Program-made: the position numbers and the translations under genes
Shown here: piece after piece, positions 1 through 5,816 of the stretch
How the letters are laid out: every line of letters begins with the position of its first letter
How positions within the stretch are numbered: position 1 is the first letter of the stretch
Origin: Deltaproteobacteria bacterium
GTDB lineage: Bacteria; Desulfobacterota; Syntrophia; Syntrophales; UBA2210
Direction of reading: 5' to 3'
Assembly (NCBI GenBank): GCA_019313735.1
Contig: JAFDAR010000302.1
Coordinates: 1-5,933 of the forward strand
DNA: 5,933 nucleotides
The notes under the pieces: generated by a model
The model's database searches: none
Seen by the model: only the letters and a program-made list of their open reading frames with translations
Told to the model about the DNA's origin: nothing

Positions 1-102
1 TTTGAGGAATGGGCAAACAGGGTGGAGGACATAGCCGAAGCGACGAGACTTGCCCTGAAAGCGGAATACGAGGCGAAAAAGAGAAGAGATCGTAGTCAGT
101 AG
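1..102 (+). CDS. C-terminal end of an unrecognised protein (partial)
   Basis: Frame 1 is open from the first base and ends at TAG (100-102), giving 33 residues. The tail is charged and probably helical, with many Ala, Glu, Lys and Arg, and ends in KKRRDRSQ. I do not recognise the family, and the piece is too short to assign a function. It converges on the helicase gene with 15 bp between the two stop codons, and I see no GC-rich hairpin with a T tract between them. The evidence that it is coding is modest: an open frame with plausible composition, and no competing gene on the other strand here. Confidence 0.5.
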   Translation, partial: FEEWANRVEDIAEATRLALKAEYEAKKRRDRSQ

Positions 103-121
103 TCTATAGTCTATAGTCTAT
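101..121. repeat. 7-bp tandem repeat, three copies of AGTCTAT
   Basis: Three exact head-to-tail copies of AGTCTAT occupy 101-107, 108-114 and 115-121. The repeat overlaps the last two bases of the upstream stop codon and supplies the TAG stop of the helicase on the minus strand (118-120). It fills the gap between two convergent genes. Slippage could change its copy number. Copies have a 7-bp period, so loss or gain would move the frame of anything read through it. Confidence 0.9.
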
Positions 122-1968
122 CGCACTACCCACTGATCAAAGGGCAATTCTTCCGGTTCGAGATCGGAGGGAGCCAACTCCGCTATGAAACGGGAGGGCG
201 CGGTATCCCTGTTCCATCCACTTCCGGCGCGGTTCACTAAGGGATGGCAGAAGTACAGTTGGTCTTTCGCCCTGGTGATTGCGACATAGAAAAGTCGTCT
301 CTCTTCATCTTCACCACCAGGTTCCCTCAGCGCGCGTGCCAGCGGAATCATACATTCAAGACCCTTGGCCTGGTGGATAGAGCTCAGGACAACTTTGTTG
401 TTATCATCTTCTGTCCTGTAAGATTCTTCCTCAGTTACACTGGTCATCAACGCGAGGTCGCTCAGAAACTCCTCGAGTGAACCAAATCTCGAAGAAAAAT
501 TTGATAGTTGCTTCAGATCATCTTCACGTGAAGCCGTGTCCCCATATTTTGCCTCCACGCGCTCCCTGTACCCGCCATTCAGTATGGCGCCTGCAATCTC
601 TGTCAGGGCATTAGCCGCGGACAGGTCTATAATATCTTCCAGTATATCCCTGAATCTCCTTATACCGGGCACGGCGGCCTTTGGAACGCATTTCAGAAAC
701 TCATCAGAAAAAACAAAGGCGATGGGGTCATCGTGAGAGGATACAACCTTCCATATCCTGCCCGCTGTAACCTCCCCTACCTTGTCGTAGAGCTTCATTA
801 CCCTTTTCCACGCGATTTCATCAAGGGGGTTCGCGGCAATCCTCATAAACGCGGTAACATCCTTTATGTGGGCCTGTTCAAAAAACCTGATCCCGGATCT
901 TATCTCAAAGGGAATACCCCTTCTGACCAGCTCCATCTGCAATTCCATGGAGTGATAATGGGCGCGGTAGAGTACGGCTATTCCCCCCACAGGCACACCC
1001 TTTCCGACCAGCTCGATTATGCGCTGAGCGACAAAATCGGCCTGCTGCAGAACATTCCTGACAGGGACAAAGACAGGCCTGACACCCTTCTTCCTGACCG
1101 CCCTCAACTCCTTTTCAAACTGCTGCCGGTTGTTTTCGATACTCATATTTGCCAGGTGAAGAATCTCCGGCGTACTCCTGTAGTTGGTCTCGAGCTTGAA
1201 TATCTTCGCGTCCGGATACTTTTCGGGGAACCTGATGATATTGGCAAAATTCGCCCCTCTGAAAGAATATATGCTTTGTGAATCATCCCCTACCACCATC
1301 AGATTCTTATGATGACCGGCAAGAAGATCCAGTATCTCCGCCTGGATGATATTGGTGTCCTGGTACTCATCCACAAGTATATGCCGGAATTTTTCCGAAT
1401 ATTCATCCCTTATATCGGGGAAACCGGTCAGCAGTTCACACCAGTTAATGAGGATATCATCAAAATCCATCACATTCAGTTCTCTTTTTCTGATCCGGTA
1501 ACGCAGAGCAACCTTGAGAATATCGGTAATGCAATGTGAAAAACTGCGATATCTGTTCGCGATTATATCTTCTATTTTTATTCTGGTATTCGAAGAAAGG
1601 CTTATAATATCTCCCAAAACATTGGGCTTGGGAAAATTTCCATCCGCGGTATGGATTCCAAGTTCTCTTATGCACGCATTAAGAAGCTGTCTGGAATCCT
1701 CCGCGTCCACAATTGAATAGCTCCTCTCGTAACCGAGAAGCCCGGCGTGTCTTCTGAGTATGCGATTTCCCACATGGTGAAAAGTGCCGCCCCACAGTCT
1801 GCCGATATCCACATCCACAAGCGTCTCAACGCGGGAGAGCATGGAGCGCGCGGCCTTGTTCGTAAATGTGGCAAGCAGGATATGTTCCGGCTGGGTCCCC
1901 TGCTCTACCAGATGGGCAACCCTGTATGTCAGCGCGCGCGTCTTCCCGCTTCCGGCCCCGGCAATCAC
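118..1968 (-). CDS. UvrD/Rep-family superfamily 1 DNA helicase, N-terminally truncated and with a gap in motif V
   Basis: The 616 residues carry the UvrD/Rep (SF1A, 3'-5') helicase motifs in order: Walker A AGAGSGKT (residues 3-10), motif Ia TFTNKAA (34-40), Walker B VDEYQDT (199-205), motif III GDDSQSIYSFRG (227-238), motif IV NYRST (262-266), part of motif V IHQAKGLE (531-538), and motif VI YVAITRA (561-567). Such enzymes unwind DNA with ATP in repair or replication; which of UvrD, PcrA or Rep this corresponds to cannot be told. Two parts are missing. The protein begins directly at Walker A, so the usual 20 or more preceding residues with the Q motif (LNxEQ) are gone; in-frame codons for ENAEGGPIL lie at 1969-1995 behind a TAA (1996-1998). 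After GLE538 the sequence jumps to C-M-I-P-L-A-R, skipping about 11 residues. The GTG start overlaps the adk stop (GTGA), with GGAGG 10 bases upstream. Family identity is firm; function is doubtful, and it may be a pseudogene. Confidence 0.9.
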   Translation of the reverse strand: MIAGAGSGKTRALTYRVAHLVEQGTQPEHILLATFTNKAARSMLSRVETLVDVDIGRLWGGTFHHVGNRILRRHAGLLGYERSYSIVDAEDSRQLLNACIRELGIHTADGNFPKPNVLGDIISLSSNTRIKIEDIIANRYRSFSHCITDILKVALRYRIRKRELNVMDFDDILINWCELLTGFPDIRDEYSEKFRHILVDEYQDTNIIQAEILDLLAGHHKNLMVVGDDSQSIYSFRGANFANIIRFPEKYPDAKIFKLETNYRSTPEILHLANMSIENNRQQFEKELRAVRKKGVRPVFVPVRNVLQQADFVAQRIIELVGKGVPVGGIAVLYRAHYHSMELQMELVRRGIPFEIRSGIRFFEQAHIKDVTAFMRIAANPLDEIAWKRVMKLYDKVGEVTAGRIWKVVSSHDDPIAFVFSDEFLKCVPKAAVPGIRRFRDILEDIIDLSAANALTEIAGAILNGGYRERVEAKYGDTASREDDLKQLSNFSSRFGSLEEFLSDLALMTSVTEEESYRTEDDNNKVVLSSIHQAKGLECMIPLARALREPGGEDEERRLFYVAITRAKDQLYFCHPLVNRAGSGWNRDTAPSRFIAELAPSDLEPEELPFDQWVVR

Positions 1969-2624
1969 GAGGATAGGACCTCCCTCGGCGTTTTCTTAAT
2001 CTCTCCAACAGTATCCTTACTGCTGAGGGAAACAAAATTCCTGAGAAGACCCTTTCCCTCATAAAACCCGATCAGGGGCGCGGTCTTTTCGTTGTACGTT
2101 TCAAGACGGTTGAGTATCGCTTCTTCCGTCTCGTCATCGCGCTGTATGACAGGGCTGCCGCACTTTTTGCACATTCCGTCCGGCGTGGGCGGATTGCTCT
2201 TGATGTTATATATCTCCTGGCATTCGGGATTAGAGCAGGTCCTTCGAGTGGTAAGACGATCCAGTATGACATCTCTCGGAACCTCAAGATTGGCCACGAA
2301 ATCCAGGGCAATGCCCAGCCTGTCCAGAAGTCCCTCAAGCGCCTCGGCCTGCGGGATCGTCCTGGGGAAACCATCGAGGATAAAGCCCCTTCCGCAATCA
2401 TCTTCCCGCAGACGAACCTCCATAATCTCCATGATCAGAGAATCCGGAACCAGATCACCGGCATCCATATACGCCTTCGCCTTCTTACCGAGATCAGTTC
2501 CATCTTTTACTGCGGCTCGCAGAATATCTCCTGTCGAAACCTGCACCGAACTGTCAATCTCCGAAAGAAGCTTGGCCACAGTGCCCTTTCCTGCCCCGGG
2601 CGCACCCAAAAGTACGATTTTCAT
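1965..2624 (-). CDS. adk: Adenylate kinase, zinc-binding LID type
   Basis: Adenylate kinase interconverts ATP + AMP and 2 ADP in the cytoplasm. The 219 residues match the long bacterial form throughout: P-loop GAPGAGKGT (7-15), STGDILRAAV in the NMP-binding region (30-39), LDGFPRT (83-89), and a LID with four cysteines (130, 135, 152, 155) arranged as in zinc-binding enzymes, followed by QRDDETEE and the YNEKTAPLIGFY helix. I chose ATG at 2622-2624 rather than the in-frame TTG at 2628-2630, because GGAGG sits 7 bases before the ATG but only about 2 before the TTG. The core is intact. The last eight residues, TPREVLSS, look unlike an adk tail; they are the out-of-frame reading of DNA that still encodes helicase-like sequence, so the natural C-terminus may have been replaced at a junction. 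It is probably cotranscribed with the helicase. Confidence 0.95.
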   Translation of the reverse strand: MKIVLLGAPGAGKGTVAKLLSEIDSSVQVSTGDILRAAVKDGTDLGKKAKAYMDAGDLVPDSLIMEIMEVRLREDDCGRGFILDGFPRTIPQAEALEGLLDRLGIALDFVANLEVPRDVILDRLTTRRTCSNPECQEIYNIKSNPPTPDGMCKKCGSPVIQRDDETEEAILNRLETYNEKTAPLIGFYEGKGLLRNFVSLSSKDTVGEIKKTPREVLSS

Positions 2625-2631
2625 ATTCAAA

Positions 2632-2636
2632 CCTCC
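2632..2636 (-). promoter_or_regulatory. Shine-Dalgarno site deciding the adk start
   Basis: GGAGG on the minus strand is followed by 7 bases (TTTGAAT) and then ATG at 2622-2624. An in-frame TTG inside that spacer is too close to be the preferred start, so this site favours the shorter 219-residue product. Confidence 0.8.
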
Positions 2637-2723
2637 ATTGATATATGTCCGGGCACATGACGCGATTAGGTTTCATTAAATCGGGATCGTGTCACCGGAT
2701 AAACTATAATTTGAATGGGACGT

Positions 2724-2752
2724 TATATAGGTAAAACCAGCGCCGGGGTCAA
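2724..2752 (-). promoter_or_regulatory. Sigma70-type promoter for adk and the helicase
   Basis: On the minus strand, TTGACC (2747-2752) is a 5/6 match to the -35 consensus. Exactly 17 bases later comes TATATA (2724-2729), a 5/6 match to the -10. Transcription would start near 2717, leaving a leader of roughly 90 bases before the adk ATG. The rest of the 2625-2829 gap shows only a short inverted repeat, GCCG-AC-CGGC, near 2767-2776. It has no T tract on either side, so I do not call it a terminator of the lipoprotein gene. Confidence 0.7.
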
Positions 2753-2829
2753 GAAAATAGATTTGAGCCGACCGGCGTAAAAGATAATTTATGATTCTGT
2801 TGATTTATGGATACAAGAGAATTTACCCG

Positions 2830-3321
2830 CTAATTCCTATCTTTTCTTCTAATCTTGAATTTCTCGTAGGTATCGAGGGGAGGTGTATAAATAATTACCT
2901 TGTTCTCGTCTGCCATTTTAACAGTTATCATCACCGACAGGATTGAATATACGTCGCCAATATCGTTCCCCCTGTCATCAAGAACATTGAATCCATGCAT
3001 CATGGAACCATATTCCCATGCCTTTGACTGCATGTTTTTTACAAGAACCTTCAACTCATCAGGTGTAAATTCTCTTTTCTTCCACAAATCAGAAACAAGA
3101 ACATACTTCCTGTCAATACCAATAATGGCATTAGGATATAAATCGGGTCCGCTTATATAGTAATTAAGGTTACTGCTTACACTGTAGGACTCAAACGATT
3201 CGGTGGCTTCCCTGTTCGGCGCTATCCCGCCATATTTATGCATAGAACAGGAAGTCAATAATAAGAGAATCCAAACAAATCCCAGGACACTGCCGAATGC
3301 CCTGCTCTTAATAGTGTGCAT
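2830..3321 (-). CDS. Predicted lipoprotein of unknown function
   Basis: The 163-residue product starts with a short basic region (K5, R7), a hydrophobic stretch (about 9-22) and a lipobox LTSC with the lipidated cysteine at 25. This predicts export and anchoring in a membrane, leaving a mature protein of 139 residues. The mature part contains the stretch GPDLYPNAIIGID near 58-70, then alternating helix and strand-like segments including YSILSVMITVKM and VIIYTPP, and a basic end KIRRKDRN. It resembles small uncharacterised lipoproteins I associate with Desulfobacterota, but I cannot name a family or a function. The upstream GGGGG, 7 bases before ATG, is only a weak ribosome-binding site. The gene lies 29 bp downstream of the tRNA-Leu 3' end, so before element insertion it may have been read from the tRNA promoter; its present promoter is uncertain. 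Confidence 0.8.
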   Translation of the reverse strand: MHTIKSRAFGSVLGFVWILLLLTSCSMHKYGGIAPNREATESFESYSVSSNLNYYISGPDLYPNAIIGIDRKYVLVSDLWKKREFTPDELKVLVKNMQSKAWEYGSMMHGFNVLDDRGNDIGDVYSILSVMITVKMADENKVIIYTPPLDTYEKFKIRRKDRN

Positions 3322-3350
3322 TTGATAACCCCCGTAAAGCAGGCTTAAAG

Positions 3351-3410
3351 TGGTGCCTGGGGAGAGAATCGAACTCTCACAGCGCTAAGCACCGAGGGAT
3401 TTTAAGTCCC
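3351..3410 (-). tRNA. 3' fragment of a tRNA-Leu(UAA) gene, 5' half missing
   Basis: Read on the minus strand, the fragment begins in the anticodon stem: GGGA, loop CTTAAAA with anticodon TAA (3402-3404), TCCCT. It continues with the long class II variable arm (CGGTGCTTAGCGCTG), a T arm (GAGAG, TTCGATT, CTCTC), the acceptor strand CCCAGGC, discriminator A and encoded CCA (3351-3353). The long variable arm and the TAA anticodon identify leucine, and the arrangement parallels E. coli tRNA-Leu(UAA). Beyond 3410 similarity stops: no D arm and no acceptor 5' strand complementary to CCCAGGC (expected GCCTGGG) can be found upstream. It cannot make a functional tRNA by itself; it is the displaced chromosomal 3' part of the gene. 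Confidence 0.9.
3396..3410. other. Attachment-site junction in the tRNA-Leu anticodon arm
   Basis: GGGACTTAAAATCCC (minus strand) is the last part of the tRNA before sequence turns non-tRNA. The next minus-strand upstream base is T, where an A would be needed to pair with the final T of the anticodon stem, so the break falls at 3410/3411. Tyrosine integrases commonly cross over in tRNA anticodon loops, and an integrase gene starts about 110 bp away. The matching copy, with the tRNA 5' half, should lie at the far end of the element outside this window. Calling it attR or attL is arbitrary without that end. Confidence 0.8.
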
Positions 3411-3416
3411 ATTTTC

Positions 3417-3445
3417 TTGACAATCATTACCTTTTCTCTTATATT
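3417..3445 (+). promoter_or_regulatory. Strong sigma70-type promoter of the integrase
   Basis: A perfect TTGACA (3417-3422), a 17-base spacer and TATATT (3440-3445, 5/6 match) form a near-consensus promoter. Transcription would begin near 3452, giving a leader of about 70 bases before the integrase ATG. The -35 box begins only 6 bp beyond the tRNA junction, so the promoter belongs to the element side and touches the att region. Integrase bound at the core could cover it. Confidence 0.75.
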
Positions 3446-3481
3446 AATCCCTATAACGTTGTATTGAGTTTGTCACAAAAC

Positions 3482-3500
3482 ACTTACAATGTACTTACAA
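3482..3500. repeat. Direct repeat of ACTTACAA, candidate integrase arm sites
   Basis: ACTTACAA occurs at 3482-3489 and again at 3493-3500, a period of 11 bp, about one helical turn. An 11-bp palindrome TTTGT-C-ACAAA lies at 3469-3479 beside it. Short directly repeated sites between an att core and its int gene are typical of arm-type integrase or excisionase binding sites. The repeats are exact; the role is inferred from position only. Confidence 0.45.
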
Positions 3501-3520
3501 CCTAAAACGAGGGATTAAAA

Positions 3521-4666
3521 ATGAAACCAAAAATTGCACCCGTAAAGCTCACAAAAAGTGTTGTTGAAAATATCAAATTACCGGGAAAAGGTCAAATCTT
3601 TTTATGGGATTCTGAACTAAAGGGATTCGGTGTCCGATGCACACCTACGGCACGCACATATATTGTTCAGGGACGAGTTTCAACCCCCAGTGGAACAAAG
3701 GACAGGCGCGTCACCCTTGGCCGTCATGGGGTTTTAACTGTATTGCAGGCGCGTCACAAGGCGCAAGCTGAGCTTGTCAAGCTGTCTGAGGGTAAAGACC
3801 CCTCAACAGAATCGAAGCGCCTTCACGACGAGGCTGTGACGCTGGGGCAGGTTGTTGAAGCATATCTCAACGATCGGCGCTCCCTGAAAGAGTCTTCCCG
3901 TGCCGATATCTTGAAACACCTCAATGGGTCTTTCTCCGATTGGAAAGATACTCCGATCACTTCCATTACCCGAGACAAAGTTTTAACCCGCTTCCGCGAA
4001 TTGAGCGACAGGAGCCCGGCACAGGCAAACCAGGCATTTAGAAATCTTCGCGCTCTTATTAATTACGCTATAGGAGCTTATCGATCCGAGGGTGTATCTA
4101 TTATTCCCGAGAACCCCGTCAAGGCAATCTCCGACCTGAAGATGTGGAATCATATCAAGCCAAGATCGGGGCGCATACCCTTGGATAAGATCGGGGCCGC
4201 CTGGAATGCACTTCAGGAGCTACGAACCGCACCCGCGCAAACTCCTATAAGCAGAACTATGGCCGACGCTGTGATTTTTCTCTTACTCACTGGCGCGAGA
4301 TGGTCTGAAATGGCTTCCTTGACCTGGGATCGGGTAAACCTTGAAGAAGGGTACTGGTACATTCCAGACCCCAAAAACCGCGAACCTGTTACCTTCCCCC
4401 TCTCCTCGGGTGCAGTGGACATACTCAAAGATCGACCACAACAAGGAGAATATATCTTCCCGGCACTTGATTTCTGGAAAACAAAGCTCTTGATGGGGCA
4501 TAAAATATCCGGCGATGTTACTATCGCTCATTACACTGAAACAAGTGACCTCCGGTATCTCACTAAAGAGATAAACCTTATCGGGCAATGGATCACGAAA
4601 CAAGGGGCCATTGAAGCCGCCGGTAATGTAGTTTCGATATCTGCGGCGAAGGGGGGCACGAGATGA
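3521..4666 (+). CDS. int: Tyrosine recombinase (element integrase) lacking the HxLR segment
   Basis: The 381-residue protein has the layout of P4-like phage integrases. An N-terminal arm-binding domain of the DUF4102 kind (about 8-90: LWDSELKGFGVRC, RRVTLGRHGVLT) is followed by a SAM-like core-binding domain (about 107-188) and a catalytic domain. In the latter, TGARWSEMASLTW gives the first catalytic arginine (R260), PDPKNREP the likely beta-hairpin lysine (K285), LLMGHKISGDVT the second histidine (H327), and IAHYTETS the nucleophilic tyrosine (Y338). Between EYIFPA (to residue 315) and LDFWKTKLLMGHK, the family normally has some 45-55 residues with the H-x-L-R-R box. They are absent here, yet the frame is preserved. 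Without that histidine and second arginine, strand exchange is not expected. GAGGG lies 7 bases before ATG, and the stop overlaps the next start (ATGA). It presumably once directed integration into tRNA-Leu. Confidence 0.93.
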   Translation: MKPKIAPVKLTKSVVENIKLPGKGQIFLWDSELKGFGVRCTPTARTYIVQGRVSTPSGTKDRRVTLGRHGVLTVLQARHKAQAELVKLSEGKDPSTESKRLHDEAVTLGQVVEAYLNDRRSLKESSRADILKHLNGSFSDWKDTPITSITRDKVLTRFRELSDRSPAQANQAFRNLRALINYAIGAYRSEGVSIIPENPVKAISDLKMWNHIKPRSGRIPLDKIGAAWNALQELRTAPAQTPISRTMADAVIFLLLTGARWSEMASLTWDRVNLEEGYWYIPDPKNREPVTFPLSSGAVDILKDRPQQGEYIFPALDFWKTKLLMGHKISGDVTIAHYTETSDLRYLTKEINLIGQWITKQGAIEAAGNVVSISAAKGGTR

Positions 4667-5523
4667 AGAATAAGCAAAAACATCCCTTTCAGAAATATCC
4701 GGTCGACGTCATGGTGGCCTCCGTTGAATATGAGCAGGCCTTAGAGTGGATAAACAATGAATTGGCATGTTGCGAAGTGCAAGGCGGTCTTAATCTCGAA
4801 GACTTACCTTTGTTATCATGGTTTGAGTTTGAAACAAAAAGCAGGTTACGCTCAGCGGGATTTAAGAAGGAAACGCTTGAAAATAAAAAAGAATTAGACA
4901 AGGCCATACAGGTGTTGGGTCTTCAAACGATGATTTCCCCAAATCCCGAACGGATCCCCCTTTTAAATGGCTTCCCCCCTGGGACCTTCAATATTAGTGA
5001 AGATAATCTGACATTTCGAGTTAATATTCAAATTGAAGCCGCACTCAGAACAATCCGCTCGATAGAAAATATAAAAAAGTTATTAGTGAAAGATGGCGTG
5101 GCGGATAGGGAAACTGTGCGGGTTTATCTCCACTCGATGGAATTGATGATAAATCTATCCAAAGTCGGGAATATTGTCGAACTTGCCACAAAAGAGGCAG
5201 AGAAAAAAGAAAATAGTTTAAAAACGCGGGACCTAAAAAAAAGACTCATGCGATCTGCTATCAAAAATATATTTGAGGGGAATGATCGGCCGCGAACTTT
5301 GGGGACAGCCTGGGTCAAGTACGATAATGTCAACGCCGGAAGGATTTTTGTCGATAGAGTAACGAAAGGGAAATTTCAGACCAAAACAGGAAAGGACCAA
5401 GATGGAAACGATTGCATTATCATAACAAGCGACGGCCTTAAAAAACCTTTAGAATACAAAAAAAGATCACTCCAAACTTTCGTTGATGAGTTCAAAAACA
5501 CCCCTCCAAAAGTTACACAGTAA
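4663..5523 (+). CDS. Protein of unknown function, translationally coupled to int
   Basis: I do not recognise this 286-residue protein. It is hydrophilic and lysine-rich, with no signal peptide, membrane segment or clear enzymatic motif. An N-terminal part (1-100) with an acidic helical segment (22-60) is followed by a probably mostly helical middle (120-205, including EAALRTIRSIENIKKLL and a charged stretch around 175-195), then a C-terminal part (215-275) with short strand-like pieces such as GRIFVDRV and CIIITSDG. Its ATG overlaps the int stop (ATGA), and no strong independent Shine-Dalgarno is seen, so it is probably made by coupling to int. A link to integration or to element control is suggested by position alone. 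Its last codons (V-T-Q-stop) lie in the 26-bp palindrome, which constrains its C-terminus. Confidence 0.75.
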   Translation: MKNKQKHPFQKYPVDVMVASVEYEQALEWINNELACCEVQGGLNLEDLPLLSWFEFETKSRLRSAGFKKETLENKKELDKAIQVLGLQTMISPNPERIPLLNGFPPGTFNISEDNLTFRVNIQIEAALRTIRSIENIKKLLVKDGVADRETVRVYLHSMELMINLSKVGNIVELATKEAEKKENSLKTRDLKKRLMRSAIKNIFEGNDRPRTLGTAWVKYDNVNAGRIFVDRVTKGKFQTKTGKDQDGNDCIIITSDGLKKPLEYKKRSLQTFVDEFKNTPPKVTQ

Positions 5524-5537
5524 CGTTACTGTGTAAC
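5512..5537. repeat. Perfect 26-bp nested palindrome, candidate operator
   Basis: The sequence is GTTAC-ACA-GTAAC immediately followed by its exact reverse complement GTTAC-TGT-GTAAC. Each 13-bp half is itself an inverted repeat of GTTAC with a 3-bp spacer, so there are four half-sites. Symmetry ends at 5511/5538. It contains the stop codon of the upstream gene (5521-5523) and ends 28 bp before a TTGACA box upstream of the HTH gene. With no loop, low GC and no T tract following on the + strand, it fits a protein-binding site (perhaps for two dimers) better than an intrinsic terminator. The binding protein is unknown; the HTH protein just downstream is one candidate. Confidence 0.8.
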
Positions 5538-5565
5538 CAATTTCCTTAGTAATTACAGCTACTTC

Positions 5566-5599
5566 TTGACAAATAGCACATATTGCCTTACCTTATAGT
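5566..5599 (+). promoter_or_regulatory. Possible promoter for the HTH gene, poorly spaced
   Basis: A perfect TTGACA (5566-5571) shares the ten bases TTCTTGACAA with the integrase promoter. The only good -10 candidate, TATAGT (5594-5599), lies 22 bases on, which is longer than usual; at 17 bases the hexamer is TACCTT, a poor match. Either the promoter needs an activator or spacer distortion, or transcription starts elsewhere. Confidence 0.4.
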
Positions 5600-5625
5600 C
5601 AAAACAAAGAAAAGGGAGGTTTGTG

Positions 5626-5814
5626 ATGCTATTACGAACTACTGATGTGGCCAAACTCCTTTCAATCAGTAAAGCCACGCTTGAGACTTGGCGTTCGAGG
5701 GGTGGGGGTCCGGCTTTTGTTAAATATGACAGGGCGGTCAGGTATAGGAAAGAAGATATTGATAGATTTATTTCTGAGCGTATCCGGGAAAACACCTCCT
5801 GTATCGAGGCTTAA
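5626..5814 (+). CDS. AlpA/excisionase-like helix-turn-helix protein
   Basis: The 62-residue protein is almost entirely one winged helix-turn-helix of the HTH_17/AlpA kind. LLRTTDVAKLLSIS (2-15) and KATLETWRSRGGGPAF form the HTH, RAVRYRKEDIDRFISERI forms the wing and final helix, and a short tail (NTSCIEA) follows. Such proteins in integrative elements act as excisionases (recombination directionality factors) or as transcription regulators of int and replication genes; which applies cannot be decided here. I chose ATG at 5626 over the adjacent GTG at 5623 because GGAGG (5615-5619) is 6 bases from the ATG and only 3 from the GTG. It sits between the palindrome and the primase, and may autoregulate. 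The HTH motif looks intact. Confidence 0.88.
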   Translation: MLLRTTDVAKLLSISKATLETWRSRGGGPAFVKYDRAVRYRKEDIDRFISERIRENTSCIEA

Positions 5815-5816
5815 CC

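Noticed and set aside
733..1281. 182-codon + strand open frame, and other + strand frames within 244-2064
   Set aside because: They lie antisense to the helicase, whose motifs are unmistakable; their translations show no family features or good ribosome sites.
1985..2010. Programmed frameshift making an Adk-helicase fusion
   Set aside because: The A-rich stretch AAGAAAAC is not a proper slippery heptamer in the adk frame, a TAA lies just upstream in the helicase frame, and no downstream stimulatory structure was noticed.
2092..2679. 195-codon + strand frame
   Set aside because: It is antisense to adk, serine-rich and low in structure, as expected for the shadow of a real gene.
2764..2780. 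GCCG-AC-CGGC hairpin as terminator of the lipoprotein gene
   Set aside because: The stem is four pairs with a 2-base loop and there is no T tract on either strand.
3393..3516. CGAGGGATT at both 3393-3401 (tRNA) and 3508-3516 (int ribosome site) as a duplicated att core
   Set aside because: Only nine bases match, one copy is explained by the tRNA and the other by a Shine-Dalgarno; likely chance.
5512..5545. Palindrome as an intrinsic terminator
   Set aside because: It is low in GC, has no natural loop and no T run after it on the + strand.
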